Shown piece after piece: positions 52,093-62,583 of a stretch of 64,000 nucleotides of DNA. Made by a program: the position numbers and the translations under genes. Origin of the DNA: CAYJAZ01 sp964368455 (GTDB taxonomy: Bacteria; Desulfobacterota; Desulfovibrionia; Desulfovibrionales; Desulfovibrionaceae); the NCBI GenBank assembly GCA_964368455.1, contig CAYJAZ010000004.1:62001-126000 (forward strand), given 5' to 3'. The notes beneath the pieces were generated by a model, which ran no database searches, was not told the DNA's origin, and saw nothing but the letters and a program-made list of their open reading frames with translations. Within the stretch, counting starts at the first letter, position 1. Each line of letters starts with the position of its first letter.

Positions 52093-54492
52093 ATGACGAA
52101 TACAGAAGCAGAAGAAAAAGCACTCAATAGAGAGAAAAGAGTAAGGAATAAAGAAATTGCATTAGCTGTACTTTTAATTATTCTTGTTTCTCTTGGCGCG
52201 TGGGGACAAACCACTTATTTTGCTTCTGATTCATGGTATTTCATTGGCTTGTTAAATCTCAATGCCATTTTATTGCTCGTTATTTCTTATCTTGCAATAC
52301 GAAATGTCATCAAGCTTATTGCTGAAAGAAGAAGAAAGGTTTTTGGTTCTAAATTGCGAACAAGGCTTATGCTTGCCTTTATTTCTCTTTCGCTTATTCC
52401 TGTTTTCCTTATGTTTTTAGCCGCTAACCGCGTTGTTATTAAGGGTATTGATTATTGGTTTACTAGCACTGTAGAAAATTCTATGTCTGCGGCATTAGAA
52501 GTTGGCCAAAGTTTTTATATTGCATCTATAGACAGGTTGACAGAAAGAATAGCCTATTTAGACGAGCAAATCAGCCCTATCATTGTGAAAACAGTAGAAG
52601 AAAGTGCAACTCTTCCTTATTTTGAACACGAAGAAAATTCAAATAAAAGAGATATAGAAATAACAGAAACTATTGAAATAAACAAAGATAAAAAAATTGA
52701 AGATATCACTCAAGAAGTGAATAAAAGTGATGTCTTAGATCCTGTTTTACTAGCACAAAACAAAGTCAAAGCAATTGAAAAATATTTACTTTCCCAAGAA
52801 GGACTTCTTAGAGGAAATATACTTATTCTTTTTGAAGCCTCTGAACATGCACCTTATGCACGTTATACTTTTGCCGCACCACATAACAAGACTACAAGTC
52901 AAGTTGTGCAAAGATTATTGCAGTCTATTTCTTGGAAAGAAGTCACAACAACTCCATATTCTTCAATTATTCCACTTGAAAGCACAGATTATGCTGTGTC
53001 TATGCAAAAATTATTTTCAATGCCTTCACATTATATTATTCTTGCTGAAAATATAGGCAATACCTCTTATTCAAAATTAAGCAGTATTAGCAAAGGTTTT
53101 GAAGAATATACTTATCTAAAATCTTTGAGAAAACCTCTTAGACTTTCTTTTTCGCTTATTCTTGCCATCCTTGGCCTTATTATGATTTTCTCATCAATAT
53201 TTATGGCAATAAGGCTTTCCAAAGAACTTACAGCACCTATTGAAGCTCTTGCTAAGGGTTCTGACAGAATCACGCAAGGCGAGCTTGATTTTATTTTAGA
53301 AGATAAGGGTAAGGATGAATTAAGCCAATTAGTGCATTCCTTTAACTCCATGACAAAGCACGTTAAAACAAGCAATGAAGAGATAAAACAAGCAAATAAT
53401 AATCTTGAACAAAGAAATCTTTTTATTGAAACTGTGCTTGAAAATATTGCTACTGGTGTTTTGGTTTTAGATAGTCAAGGCAAGGTTCTTACTATCAATA
53501 AAGCGGCTTCACGCATGTTTGAAATGCGTATTGAAAATTGGAAAAACAGATATCTTGCACAATATTTTCAAGGCAATGAGCTACATGCCTATATAGAAAT
53601 GATGACTGCCCTTAAAAGTTTTCCTGAACAAATTTGGAAAAAAGAAATGGATATCACTTTCAATGCACAGACTGTGAAAATTCTTATCACTGCACTCTAT
53701 ATTCCCTATTCTACAAATGAAACACCTAAAGATGAAGAAGGTATTATTATTGCTGTTATTGAAGATCTTACAGAATTAGTGCATGCTGAAAAACTTGCAG
53801 CTTGGCGTGAAGTGGCAAAAAGAATCACACATGAGATGAAAAACCCGCTCACACCAATACGTTTATCTGCTGAAAGACTAGAAAGAAAGTTTAATACAGA
53901 TGAAGGCAATCCTGTTTTCAGCGAATGCACTCAACTTATTATTAACGAAGTCAATAGAATGCAAGCAATGATAAAAAACTTCAAAGAATTTGCTCAAGTG
54001 CCTGAAACAAAACTCAGAAGTGAAAATATTGTTTCCTTAGTAAACGACAGTTTAAGACTTTTCAAAACTTCGCACCCATCCATAACTTGGATATACGAAG
54101 GGCCATTTGAAGATATTCCTTCTGTGCTTTTAGATAAAATCTCCTTCAGGCAAGCTCTTATCAACATCTATCTTAATGCTGCTGAAATAATTGAAGAAAA
54201 AACAGAAGAAGAGAACAAAAAGCAACAAGCTCTTGTCCATACAAAACTTGAATTTTCTGAGGATAATTGCCTTATTGTTATTGCTGATAACGCCCTTACT
54301 TTACCAAAAGAATCTCTTTCACGTCTTTTTGATCCTTATTACACAAAGAAAAAAGACGGCACAGGATTAGGCCTAGCCATCGTGCAATCTATTATTAAAG
54401 AGCATAATGCACATATATATGCTGAAAACAATGAACTTGGTGGTACAAGTATTTGTATTTCCATACCAATTAATAAAAATTTTGAAGCATAA
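52093..54492 (+). CDS. NtrY-like membrane sensor histidine kinase
   Basis: 799 residues. Three or so N-terminal helices (about 20-110), a long extracytoplasmic region, a second membrane anchor (about 350-375), then HAMP (about 378-430), PAS (about 450-560), HisKA with the phospho-His in HEMKNPLTPIRLSAERL (about 580) and a HATPase domain (GTGLGLAIVQSI near 755). This is the NtrY layout. Downstream is a convergent gene, so no response regulator (NtrX) is adjacent. The stimulus is unknown. Confidence 0.9.
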   Translation: MTNTEAEEKALNREKRVRNKEIALAVLLIILVSLGAWGQTTYFASDSWYFIGLLNLNAILLLVISYLAIRNVIKLIAERRRKVFGSKLRTRLMLAFISLSLIPVFLMFLAANRVVIKGIDYWFTSTVENSMSAALEVGQSFYIASIDRLTERIAYLDEQISPIIVKTVEESATLPYFEHEENSNKRDIEITETIEINKDKKIEDITQEVNKSDVLDPVLLAQNKVKAIEKYLLSQEGLLRGNILILFEASEHAPYARYTFAAPHNKTTSQVVQRLLQSISWKEVTTTPYSSIIPLESTDYAVSMQKLFSMPSHYIILAENIGNTSYSKLSSISKGFEEYTYLKSLRKPLRLSFSLILAILGLIMIFSSIFMAIRLSKELTAPIEALAKGSDRITQGELDFILEDKGKDELSQLVHSFNSMTKHVKTSNEEIKQANNNLEQRNLFIETVLENIATGVLVLDSQGKVLTINKAASRMFEMRIENWKNRYLAQYFQGNELHAYIEMMTALKSFPEQIWKKEMDITFNAQTVKILITALYIPYSTNETPKDEEGIIIAVIEDLTELVHAEKLAAWREVAKRITHEMKNPLTPIRLSAERLERKFNTDEGNPVFSECTQLIINEVNRMQAMIKNFKEFAQVPETKLRSENIVSLVNDSLRLFKTSHPSITWIYEGPFEDIPSVLLDKISFRQALINIYLNAAEIIEEKTEEENKKQQALVHTKLEFSEDNCLIVIADNALTLPKESLSRLFDPYYTKKKDGTGLGLAIVQSIIKEHNAHIYAENNELGGTSICISIPINKNFEA

Positions 54493-54607
54493 TAATAAAA
54501 AAAAACAAAAACATCTTGAATAATTGACTTTTTTGTTTTTACAAAAAATAGTTTGTAAATAGACTATTTTCAAAAAGTAAAGCTAAAGAGTAAAGCCTTT
54601 TAAATTT

Positions 54608-56296
54608 CTAATCTTCTTCAATAGGCGAAGAATTTTCTAGATTTATCAATATAAATTCTGCTAATTCAATAGCACCTTCTAAATTTCCAGCTAAATAACA
54701 ACCTCTCTCGCCAGAAGCAATTCCTGAATTAATAATAACATCATGCACTTCTTTATTCATGCCTGAAAGAATGAGGTAGGCATCTCTTTCTTGTAGTTTT
54801 TGCATAAATAATTCAATAACTTTTGCTCCAGAGCAATCTAAGAAATGCATATGACTCATGTGTAGGATAAAAAGACGAGGATCATTTGGTAGATTTTTTA
54901 TAAAAGTATTTTCAAAATTATCGCTCGCACCAAAAAAGAAAGCACCCTCAAGATCATAAAGTGCTACGTCTTTATTTTCAAAAACCCATTCAGAAGAAAA
55001 AGAATGCAGTCTGCCTCTGCGTATTCTTCCTATAGAAAGTTGCGATTCATTATTTAAGAAAAGCCCAAGAGAAAGAATAACGCCCACTATAAGAGCTGTG
55101 TCGAGAGCAAGAAAGATAACTGATAATAAAGTCACATAAAAAACCAATTTATCTTGCTTACTTGTTTTTAATACAAAGAGAATATCTTTTTTCTTGATCA
55201 TAGTGATTGAAGTGAGAATAAGCATAGCGGCAAGAGATGGGATTGGTATATAGCCAATAGCATTACCAAAAAGCCCAATCACAACAAGAAGCATAAGAGC
55301 TGAAAAAACTCCAGCAAAATGCGTTTGTGCTCCAGCGGCATAATTTAGGGCTGTTCGAGAAAAGGAACCAGAACCAGCAAAAGACGAAGTGAAAGCACCA
55401 GCAATTTTTGCAAGCCCTTGTGCCCATAATTCTTGATTCACATCAAAAGGATCGTTCTTTCTATTGGCAAAAATTCTTCCATTGGCAATACTGTCAACTG
55501 AAGAAATAATAGCAACAGCTAAGGCAGGCATAAAAAGTTCATTTGCATGCGAAAATAAAAGAGGAAAAGGATTAGAAAATGGAGGAAAATAACTATTAAC
55601 AAAATCTGCCATAAGAACATTTTTTGAACGAAAATCAAAAAAATACGCAAGCAATGATACGCACATAATGGCTAAAAAATGCGCTGGAAGATTTTTATTA
55701 ATACGTGAAAATGTAAAAGAAAGAAGAATTGTTCCAATTCCTATACACACAGAAAAAAGATGTATCTTATCAAAATGTAAGAAAATATTATATAAGATAT
55801 CAAAAGTTCCTACAGCTAATTCAAAATCCAATCCTAAAAAGGTTTCTAATTGGCCTATAGCAATAAGTAAAGCACAGCCTACTGTATAGGCAACAACAAC
55901 AGGATAAGATAAAAAAGAAGCAAATTTACCCAATTTAACTATGCCAAAGAAAAGCTGAATAACACCAGAAATGAAAGCAATAGCAAAGAGATAATCTATG
56001 CGTTGTTCCATAGGTAAAGTAAGAAGCACTATTCCATTGACATGTATTTGGGCAAGCGAAACATAGAGAAGCATAGACACAGTATTTGTTGGCCCACCAA
56101 TCAAGAAACGAGAAGAGCCAAGCAATGAACCAACCACAACTGGAATAATTGACGCGTATAAACCATATATAGGCTCAACGCCCGCCATAATAGCATAGGC
56201 CATAGCCATAGGTAAGCCTATCACAGTCACTGTGAGTGCAGCTGTAATATCTTGTCTAAATTGTGCAAAAGAGTAAGGATTTTTAAATATGTTCAT
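54608..56296 (-). CDS. SulP family anion transporter with STAS domain
   Basis: 562 residues. About 12-14 helices, with the family start DITAALTVTVIGLPMAMAYA and GLYASIIPVVVGSLLGSSRFLIGGPTNTVSMLLY. The C-terminal STAS domain spans about 440-550 (LHMSHMHFLDCSGAKVIELF). SulP proteins transport sulfate, bicarbonate or other anions; in a sulfate reducer sulfate is plausible but not shown. Confidence 0.9.
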   Translation of the reverse strand: MNIFKNPYSFAQFRQDITAALTVTVIGLPMAMAYAIMAGVEPIYGLYASIIPVVVGSLLGSSRFLIGGPTNTVSMLLYVSLAQIHVNGIVLLTLPMEQRIDYLFAIAFISGVIQLFFGIVKLGKFASFLSYPVVVAYTVGCALLIAIGQLETFLGLDFELAVGTFDILYNIFLHFDKIHLFSVCIGIGTILLSFTFSRINKNLPAHFLAIMCVSLLAYFFDFRSKNVLMADFVNSYFPPFSNPFPLLFSHANELFMPALAVAIISSVDSIANGRIFANRKNDPFDVNQELWAQGLAKIAGAFTSSFAGSGSFSRTALNYAAGAQTHFAGVFSALMLLVVIGLFGNAIGYIPIPSLAAMLILTSITMIKKKDILFVLKTSKQDKLVFYVTLLSVIFLALDTALIVGVILSLGLFLNNESQLSIGRIRRGRLHSFSSEWVFENKDVALYDLEGAFFFGASDNFENTFIKNLPNDPRLFILHMSHMHFLDCSGAKVIELFMQKLQERDAYLILSGMNKEVHDVIINSGIASGERGCYLAGNLEGAIELAEFILINLENSSPIEED

Positions 56297-56517
56297 ATTT
56301 TAATATAAAGTAAGTGTTAACAAGTAAGTATACGATAGCAAAGAGAAGAAGAGCATGCAAGCTTTTTATATTTTTAAAGTCAAATAAAAGACTAAGTAAG
56401 AAGCGGTAAAAATGCAAATTTTACCTCAAATAAAGCTGAAAAATGCAAGAATTAAAAAGTTGACGAAGAAGTTGAATAGATGTACAAGAAAAGAAAAAAT
56501 AAAAGCTAGGAATGTAT

Positions 56518-58485
56518 ATGAATTTGACGCATAAAATCCTTGAAGCCCACCTATTAGACGCTTCAAGAAAGATCGCTGATTATGCAATAAACGAAGAGTT
56601 AAATATCAAGATTGATCAAACACTTACGCAAGATGCTACAGGAACTATGGCTTGGTTACAGTTTGAAGCTTTAGAAATCGATACTGTACAAACAGAACTT
56701 TCCATTTCTTATGTTGATCACAATACTTTACAAATGGGCTTCAAAAACCCTGATGATCACAGATTTTTACAATCTGCTGCTGCAAAATTCAATGCAATAT
56801 ACAGCCCTCCTGGCACAGGCATTTGCCATCAACTTCATATTGAGAACTTTGGCATTCCAGGCAAAACTTTAATTGGTTCCGACAGCCACACTCCGCATGC
56901 TGGCGGTTTAGGCATGATTGCTATTGGTGCAGGTGGACTTTCCGTTGCGCTTGCTATGGCAGGACAAGGCTACACTATCCCAATGCCAAAAGTGCTTGGT
57001 GTAAAACTCACAAATAAATTACAAGGCTTTGCTCAAGCTAAAGATATCATTCTTTATTTACTTAAAGAACTTTCAGTCAAGGGCGGCGTTGGTAGAATTG
57101 TGGAATATTATGGCGAAGGCGTCAAATCCCTTAGCGTTCCAGAAAGAGCAACTATCACAAATATGGGTGCCGAACTTGGTGCAACTTGCTCTATCTTCCC
57201 TAGTGACGAAGAAACTAAGAAATTTTTGACCTCAATGGGTAGAGAAAAAGACTTTATTGCACTTAGTGCTGATAATGACGCAAACTACGATGAATATATT
57301 GAAATTGATCTTTCAACTGTAGTGCCTATGGCTGCATGTCCTTCAATGCCAGATTTAGTCAAGACAATTGCACAAATAGCACAAGAAAATCCAGCAATGA
57401 ATGTAGATCAAGTTTGCATAGGTTCTTGCACAAATTCTTCTTATGCAGATGTTTCTTATGTTGCTCAAATATTAAACAAAGATTATATTGCAAGACATAC
57501 AGACGTCAATCTTTCACCTGGTTCAAGGCAAGTTCTACGCATGCTTTCTTCAAGCGGCCAATTAGAACAACTTATTGATTCAGGCGTGAGAATTTTAGAA
57601 TGTTCTTGTGGCCCTTGTATTGGCATGGGTTCATCGCCAAATACTTCTGGTGTTTCCGTGCGTACATTCAATAGAAACTTTGAAGGACGTTCTGGCACAA
57701 AGGACGCAAATGTCTATCTTGTAAGCCCTGTTACTGCGGCTTTTTGTGCTCTTCATGGCAAGTTCACAGATCCTGCTACATGGAATAAAGAAATTTCTTT
57801 CACGCATTTGCCTGATTCTGTGCCTTCCATAGCTCACAACTTTATCTATCCGCCTAAAACACTTGAAGAAAGAAAAAATATTGAATTGCTTCGTGGGCCA
57901 AATATTGCTCCATTAGAAAAATTCGATGCTCTTCCTGCAAAGCTTGAACTTGAAGTTGCCATTAAATTAGAAGCAAATATCACTACTGATCATATCATGC
58001 CAGCTGGTGCTGAAATAACTTCACTTCGTTCAAATATTCCTGCTATTTCAAGACACGTTTTTGAAAGAGTGGATGCAGAATTTGCAAATAATTGCGATGC
58101 CATAAAGCAAAAAGATCTACATGCTATGATTGTTGCTTCTTCAAATTATGGACAAGGCTCTAGCCGTGAACATGCAGCTCTTGCCCCAAGACATTTGGGA
58201 ATAAGAATTGTGCTTGTGCAATCTTTTGCCCGTATCCATAGAGCAAATCTTGTAAACTTTGGTATACTCCCTCTTTTATTTGAAAATGAAGCGGACTATA
58301 ATAAATTTTCACAAAGCACTAAGGCAAGCCTTGATCTTTGCAATTTTGCCATACAAAAATCTTCTGAACTTCTTTTAGAAAATGGCGAAAAAATCAGCGT
58401 GACAAACGATCTTACAGAAAACGAATGGGAAATCATTAAAGCCGGCGGTTTTCTTAACTTTATCAAACAAAAAATCTCTTCATAA
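56518..58485 (+). CDS. Aconitate hydratase (monomeric, LeuC/AcnA-like)
   Basis: Interconverts citrate and isocitrate. About 655 residues from ATG 56518 (AGG 7 nt upstream; ATG 56512 is too close). The [4Fe-4S] cysteines are in GSCTNSSYADV (about 304) and CSCGPCIGMGSSP (about 363-368). The swivel domain has GQGSSREHAALAPRHLG near the end. The 650-residue form without the long AcnB N-terminus is the type used by many deltaproteobacteria. ppiD follows after 9 nt. Confidence 0.9.
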   Translation: MNLTHKILEAHLLDASRKIADYAINEELNIKIDQTLTQDATGTMAWLQFEALEIDTVQTELSISYVDHNTLQMGFKNPDDHRFLQSAAAKFNAIYSPPGTGICHQLHIENFGIPGKTLIGSDSHTPHAGGLGMIAIGAGGLSVALAMAGQGYTIPMPKVLGVKLTNKLQGFAQAKDIILYLLKELSVKGGVGRIVEYYGEGVKSLSVPERATITNMGAELGATCSIFPSDEETKKFLTSMGREKDFIALSADNDANYDEYIEIDLSTVVPMAACPSMPDLVKTIAQIAQENPAMNVDQVCIGSCTNSSYADVSYVAQILNKDYIARHTDVNLSPGSRQVLRMLSSSGQLEQLIDSGVRILECSCGPCIGMGSSPNTSGVSVRTFNRNFEGRSGTKDANVYLVSPVTAAFCALHGKFTDPATWNKEISFTHLPDSVPSIAHNFIYPPKTLEERKNIELLRGPNIAPLEKFDALPAKLELEVAIKLEANITTDHIMPAGAEITSLRSNIPAISRHVFERVDAEFANNCDAIKQKDLHAMIVASSNYGQGSSREHAALAPRHLGIRIVLVQSFARIHRANLVNFGILPLLFENEADYNKFSQSTKASLDLCNFAIQKSSELLLENGEKISVTNDLTENEWEIIKAGGFLNFIKQKISS

Positions 58486-58494
58486 AGGTAGAAT

Positions 58495-60363
58495 ATGTTA
58501 GACATTATACGTAACAATTCCCAATCAATTTGGGTTAAAATTGCTTTTGGCCTTATTATTCTTGTTTTTGTTTTTCTTGGTGTTGGTTCTTTCCAAGCAA
58601 CTTCAGGCATTATTGCTAAAGTAAATGGTATTGAAATCAACGAACAAGAATTTGTTCAACTCTATTCAGAACAAGCAGAAAAGCTTCGTCAACAATTCCC
58701 AGAAATCAATGAAGAGCAATTAAAAAGCATGGGTTTTGCTAATTTCGTACTTGAAAGCCTTATTGTTCGCACTCTTTTACAAGAAGAAGCAGAAAGAACA
58801 GGCATTCGCGTCACTCCGCAAGAATTACTCTCGCTTATTTCAACCTTTCCTTTCACAAAAGATGCTAATGGCAAATTCAGTAAAGAAATCTATTTAGAAG
58901 CTCTTAGAAATGCAGGACAATCTCCAAAAGTTTTTGAAGAAAATCTTGCTAACCAAATGCTTGAAGATAAATTTAGAGAATATTTTTCTACATTTAGCTA
59001 CACATCTGAAGCTCTTGCAAAGCAAATGTATGATTACCAACTTTCTGAAAGAGCTTTCAATTCTTTTAGCATTCAAGTTGAACCATTGATTGAAACAGTT
59101 GAAATCAGCGATGAAGATCTACAAGAATTGTATGAAAAAACTAAGTCTAACTATATCATCCCTGCTTCTCTTTCATTGGATATGATTGAAATCACACCTG
59201 AGAATCTAGCAAAGAAAGAAAATATCACAGACGAAGAAATCGAAAATGAATATTTAATGAATAAAGTAAGATACGACATTCCAGAATCAGTTTCTGCTTC
59301 ACACATACTTATTTCACTTGCTGAAAATGCTAAAGCAGAAGACGAAGCAAAAGCAATGGAAAAAATTAAAGAAATCCAAGCAAAATTTGCTAAAGATGCT
59401 GACTTTGCTAAACTTGCAAAAGAATATTCAGACGATCCAGGTTCTGGCCCAAGTGGCGGAAGTTTAGGTAATTTTACACGTGGCCAAATGGTAAAACCAT
59501 TTGAAGACGCTGCTTTTTCTTTAGAAATTGGCAAACTTTCTGAACCTGTACGTTCTCAATTTGGCTACCATTTAATCTTAGTAGAAAATAAAATCCCTGC
59601 ACAAGAATTAGACAAAGAAGCAAAAAGAGAAGTTATAGCTCCAAAACTCGCTCTTAATAAAGCAAGAACAAAACTTCAAAGCGTAGCTGATAGTCTTTTA
59701 CTCCAAGTTCACGGTAATGCAGATGCAAAAACTGCTGCAGAAAAAGAAGGCCTCACACTTGTTTCAAAAAAAGATATCACTCCAGCAGAACTAAAAGTAA
59801 ATTATGCTATTTCAGATGCTGATATTCAACTTATCCACGCTCTAGAAATAGATGAATTTGCAAAAGCTGCTATAGCAACAAATCAAGGCTTAGTCGTTGT
59901 GCAAGTAAAGGAAAAAACACCAGAACAAGCACAAGATTTTGCTCAAGTAAAAGAACAAATTCTTGGAATTGCAAAACAAACAGCAGCAAACGAAGAAGCA
60001 AAAAAGCTTGCAGAAGAAATGCTTCTTGATACAACAAAAATCCCTACTAATGATCTTGAAAAAGCACAAATCAATAGAGCCGGTGCTTCAAGCCTTGGCG
60101 TGAGTACAGAACTTGCTGACGCTCTTTTTGATGTTGCTCCAAATTCAGATTGGTTAGAAACACCTTATTTCCTTGACAATGCTTATGTTCTTGTAAAACC
60201 ATTAGGAGAAATAGCTGCTTCACAAAGCAATTGGGAATTACAAAAAGATATGATGACTGCTCAAATCCATTCTTCACGTAATGGCATTTTAGTAAATGTA
60301 TTTATAGAAGAATTACGCAGAACAGCAGAAGTTCAAGTCTTGAACCAAGCTTACTTTCAATAA
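58495..60363 (+). CDS. PpiD-type periplasmic folding chaperone (parvulin domain)
   Basis: 622 residues. One N-terminal TM (about 13-33: IWVKIAFGLIILVFVFLGVG), a SurA-like N-terminal chaperone part (KVNGIEINEQEF), a parvulin prolyl isomerase domain (about 263-360: SASHILISL..., DPGSGPSGGSLGNFTRGQMV, VRSQFGYHLILVE), then a second helical region. This is the PpiD layout: a membrane-anchored periplasmic chaperone near the Sec exit. It is co-directional with acn and rodA. Confidence 0.92.
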   Translation: MLDIIRNNSQSIWVKIAFGLIILVFVFLGVGSFQATSGIIAKVNGIEINEQEFVQLYSEQAEKLRQQFPEINEEQLKSMGFANFVLESLIVRTLLQEEAERTGIRVTPQELLSLISTFPFTKDANGKFSKEIYLEALRNAGQSPKVFEENLANQMLEDKFREYFSTFSYTSEALAKQMYDYQLSERAFNSFSIQVEPLIETVEISDEDLQELYEKTKSNYIIPASLSLDMIEITPENLAKKENITDEEIENEYLMNKVRYDIPESVSASHILISLAENAKAEDEAKAMEKIKEIQAKFAKDADFAKLAKEYSDDPGSGPSGGSLGNFTRGQMVKPFEDAAFSLEIGKLSEPVRSQFGYHLILVENKIPAQELDKEAKREVIAPKLALNKARTKLQSVADSLLLQVHGNADAKTAAEKEGLTLVSKKDITPAELKVNYAISDADIQLIHALEIDEFAKAAIATNQGLVVVQVKEKTPEQAQDFAQVKEQILGIAKQTAANEEAKKLAEEMLLDTTKIPTNDLEKAQINRAGASSLGVSTELADALFDVAPNSDWLETPYFLDNAYVLVKPLGEIAASQSNWELQKDMMTAQIHSSRNGILVNVFIEELRRTAEVQVLNQAYFQ

Positions 60364-60384
60364 ATAAAGAGTATAGATAGAAAA

Positions 60385-61542
60385 ATGTCCCAAAATTCAC
60401 TGAGTAAAAACTCCTCTTTCTCTTCTTCACGCAAGTTTGAAAGTAGCTCCAATTTTCTTTCAAGAATAAATTGGGCACTACTTTTCTTTAGTCTTGTCCT
60501 TATAGGCGTAGGACTTATAAATACTGCGTCAACAAGTGCGATTATCAGTGATTCAGGTGTAATAGAATACGAATCTTTCTTACAAAGACAATTTATTTGG
60601 GCAGGCATGGGAATTGGCTGTATGCTTGTGGTGAGTTTTATCAATTATCACAAACTCTCATTTATAGCCTATCCATTTTATGTCTTTGTGATTATACTTC
60701 TTGTTCTTGTACCTATTATTGGTGTTAAGGCTGGTGGCGCTCAAAGATGGCTAAATATTGGCTTCATGAATATTCAACCTAGTGAATTTGCTAAATTTGC
60801 AATTCTTATCGTTGGTGCAAAAGTTTTGGCAAAAGATGGCGACGCCCTTTCTTGGGTGAGATTACTCAAGGTTTTATGCATAGGAATGCTTCCTTTTGCT
60901 CTTGTTGTTATTCAGCCAGATTTAGGAACTTCTCTTATTTTACTCTTTATCTTGGGTGGCATTGTTTTATTTCATGGAATAAAATGGCAGGTGCTACGCG
61001 TATTACTTATCATTGTCCCCCTTGCATTACCCTTTGCATGGCTCTACCTAAAAGATTATCAAAAACAAAGAATACTTACCTTTCTTGATCCAACAAAAGA
61101 TCCGCATGGTGCAGGTTATAATATTATTCAATCACAAATTGCTATAGGCTCAGGTGAATTTTTCGGAAAAGGCTTTCAACATGGTTCGCAAAATCAATTG
61201 CAATTCTTGCCAGAAAAACACACAGACTTTGCCATAGCGGTTTTAGCTGAAGAATGGGGTTTTATAGGAATATTGTTCACACTTACAGTCTTCTGCCTTT
61301 TCCTTTATTCTATTTATAATGGTGCAAAAAACTCTAAAGACAGATTTGGCTCCTTGCTTTGTGCTGGTATCTTCTTCTATTTCTTTCTACAAATATTGAT
61401 TAATATTGGAATGGTTGTTGGTATAATGCCAGTTGTTGGTATGCCTCTTCCTTTTATTTCGTATGGCGGATCTGCTATGCTTGTAAATTGCTTACTTATT
61501 GGCATAGCTCTTAATGTTTCTGCACCTAAGGCCTTATATTAA
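60385..61542 (+). CDS. rodA: Peptidoglycan glycosyltransferase RodA
   Basis: Lipid II polymerase of the elongasome (SEDS family). 385 residues with about ten helices. Key segments: GAQRWLNIGFMNIQPSEFAKF, VVIQPDLGTSLIL, PEKHTDFAIAVLAEEWGFIG, PLPFISYGGSAML. The RodA type is chosen over FtsW by these motifs, but the assignment between the two is not certain. The Ser-rich N-terminus (about 1-28) is cytosolic. Confidence 0.9.
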   Translation: MSQNSLSKNSSFSSSRKFESSSNFLSRINWALLFFSLVLIGVGLINTASTSAIISDSGVIEYESFLQRQFIWAGMGIGCMLVVSFINYHKLSFIAYPFYVFVIILLVLVPIIGVKAGGAQRWLNIGFMNIQPSEFAKFAILIVGAKVLAKDGDALSWVRLLKVLCIGMLPFALVVIQPDLGTSLILLFILGGIVLFHGIKWQVLRVLLIIVPLALPFAWLYLKDYQKQRILTFLDPTKDPHGAGYNIIQSQIAIGSGEFFGKGFQHGSQNQLQFLPEKHTDFAIAVLAEEWGFIGILFTLTVFCLFLYSIYNGAKNSKDRFGSLLCAGIFFYFFLQILINIGMVVGIMPVVGMPLPFISYGGSAMLVNCLLIGIALNVSAPKALY

Positions 61543-61560
61543 AACTTTTTTGGAGTGTTT

Positions 61561-62508
61561 ATGGAAACAAGTATGTATCCTTTTATGCAGTTTTCTCTCT
61601 TGCTTTTATTTGCAACTTTACTAGCATTTGCTCTTTTCTTTCTTTGCGTCGAGCAAATTTCTGTTCTTTCTAAAGCAAAAAACACAGGAAGAGCCTTATA
61701 CAAAAAAAGAGCTCAACAAGGATCTCAATTAGCTTTTTCACTTAATATCATCGCTCTTGCTCTTGTTGGCCTTTATTATAAAGAACTCTCTCTTGCTATC
61801 TTCTTTGGTGCAGGAGCTTTAGCCTTTAATTTATTCTGGCTACTTGGCATTCGAAGTGCAAACAGTAAAATCTCTGTCTTTTCAGGCTTTTTCTCCTTTC
61901 TCTTCTCTTTATCATTTGCTATCTATCTTTTCGGCTCTGCTTATGTGCAATTCTACACCAACTATCCGCTCACATTTCTTTACGAACAAATTCCAGCCAC
62001 AGTAGATCCATTCAATTTCACACAAGAACTTTTCAAAATTTTCTTGCCATATATCCAATTCACAAATGTAAAAATCTATCTTATTCTCTCTTTATTCTTT
62101 ACTCTTACATTTGCAGGAAATAGTATTGCTTTTTCATTACTTTTACAAAACACTCTTTTTTCAAGAAAAAAAGACGATTTTGGCAGAGATTATTATTCCT
62201 CAACTATTAAAGAATTAGCCAAGAATGCTTTTAGAACATCATTTATTCTTTGCCTTATTATACTTGTATTTATTGGCCTGTCTTATACAAAACATAATTA
62301 TTTCCCTTTTACTCTAAGCCAGCTCTCAGCTATCTTACTCTTACTACCTATAGCAACAGCAAATTTTGCTATTCTAGCCTTGAGTTACAATCCTTTGAGA
62401 CATAAAATAGCCCTTGTTGTAAGCCCATTACTTACTTTCACAGCTTCTGCTTACTTTTTATTTCAAAGTATTATACCTCTTTCACAAAGAGTTTTGGAAA
62501 AATTATAA
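61561..62508 (+). CDS. Multi-pass membrane protein of unknown function
   Basis: 315 residues from ATG 61561 with GGAG five bases upstream. About eight helices; no recognised motif. A short charged loop (KAKNTGRALYKKRAQQG, about 40-55) lies after the first helix. It sits 18 nt after rodA and ends the operon before a convergent terminator, so it may act in the cell envelope. I cannot name a family. Confidence 0.72.
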   Translation: METSMYPFMQFSLLLLFATLLAFALFFLCVEQISVLSKAKNTGRALYKKRAQQGSQLAFSLNIIALALVGLYYKELSLAIFFGAGALAFNLFWLLGIRSANSKISVFSGFFSFLFSLSFAIYLFGSAYVQFYTNYPLTFLYEQIPATVDPFNFTQELFKIFLPYIQFTNVKIYLILSLFFTLTFAGNSIAFSLLLQNTLFSRKKDDFGRDYYSSTIKELAKNAFRTSFILCLIILVFIGLSYTKHNYFPFTLSQLSAILLLLPIATANFAILALSYNPLRHKIALVVSPLLTFTASAYFLFQSIIPLSQRVLEKL

Positions 62509-62532
62509 AACTTTTTTATCTATAAATACAAA

Positions 62533-62562
62533 AAAACCCTTTTGTTCATTCAAAAGGGTTTT
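62533..62562. terminator. Bidirectional terminator
   Basis: AAAACCCTTTTG (62533-62544), loop TTCATT, CAAAAGGGTTTT (62551-62562), between two converging genes. Confidence 0.88.
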
Positions 62563-62583
62563 CTATTTATATAGAATTATGAT

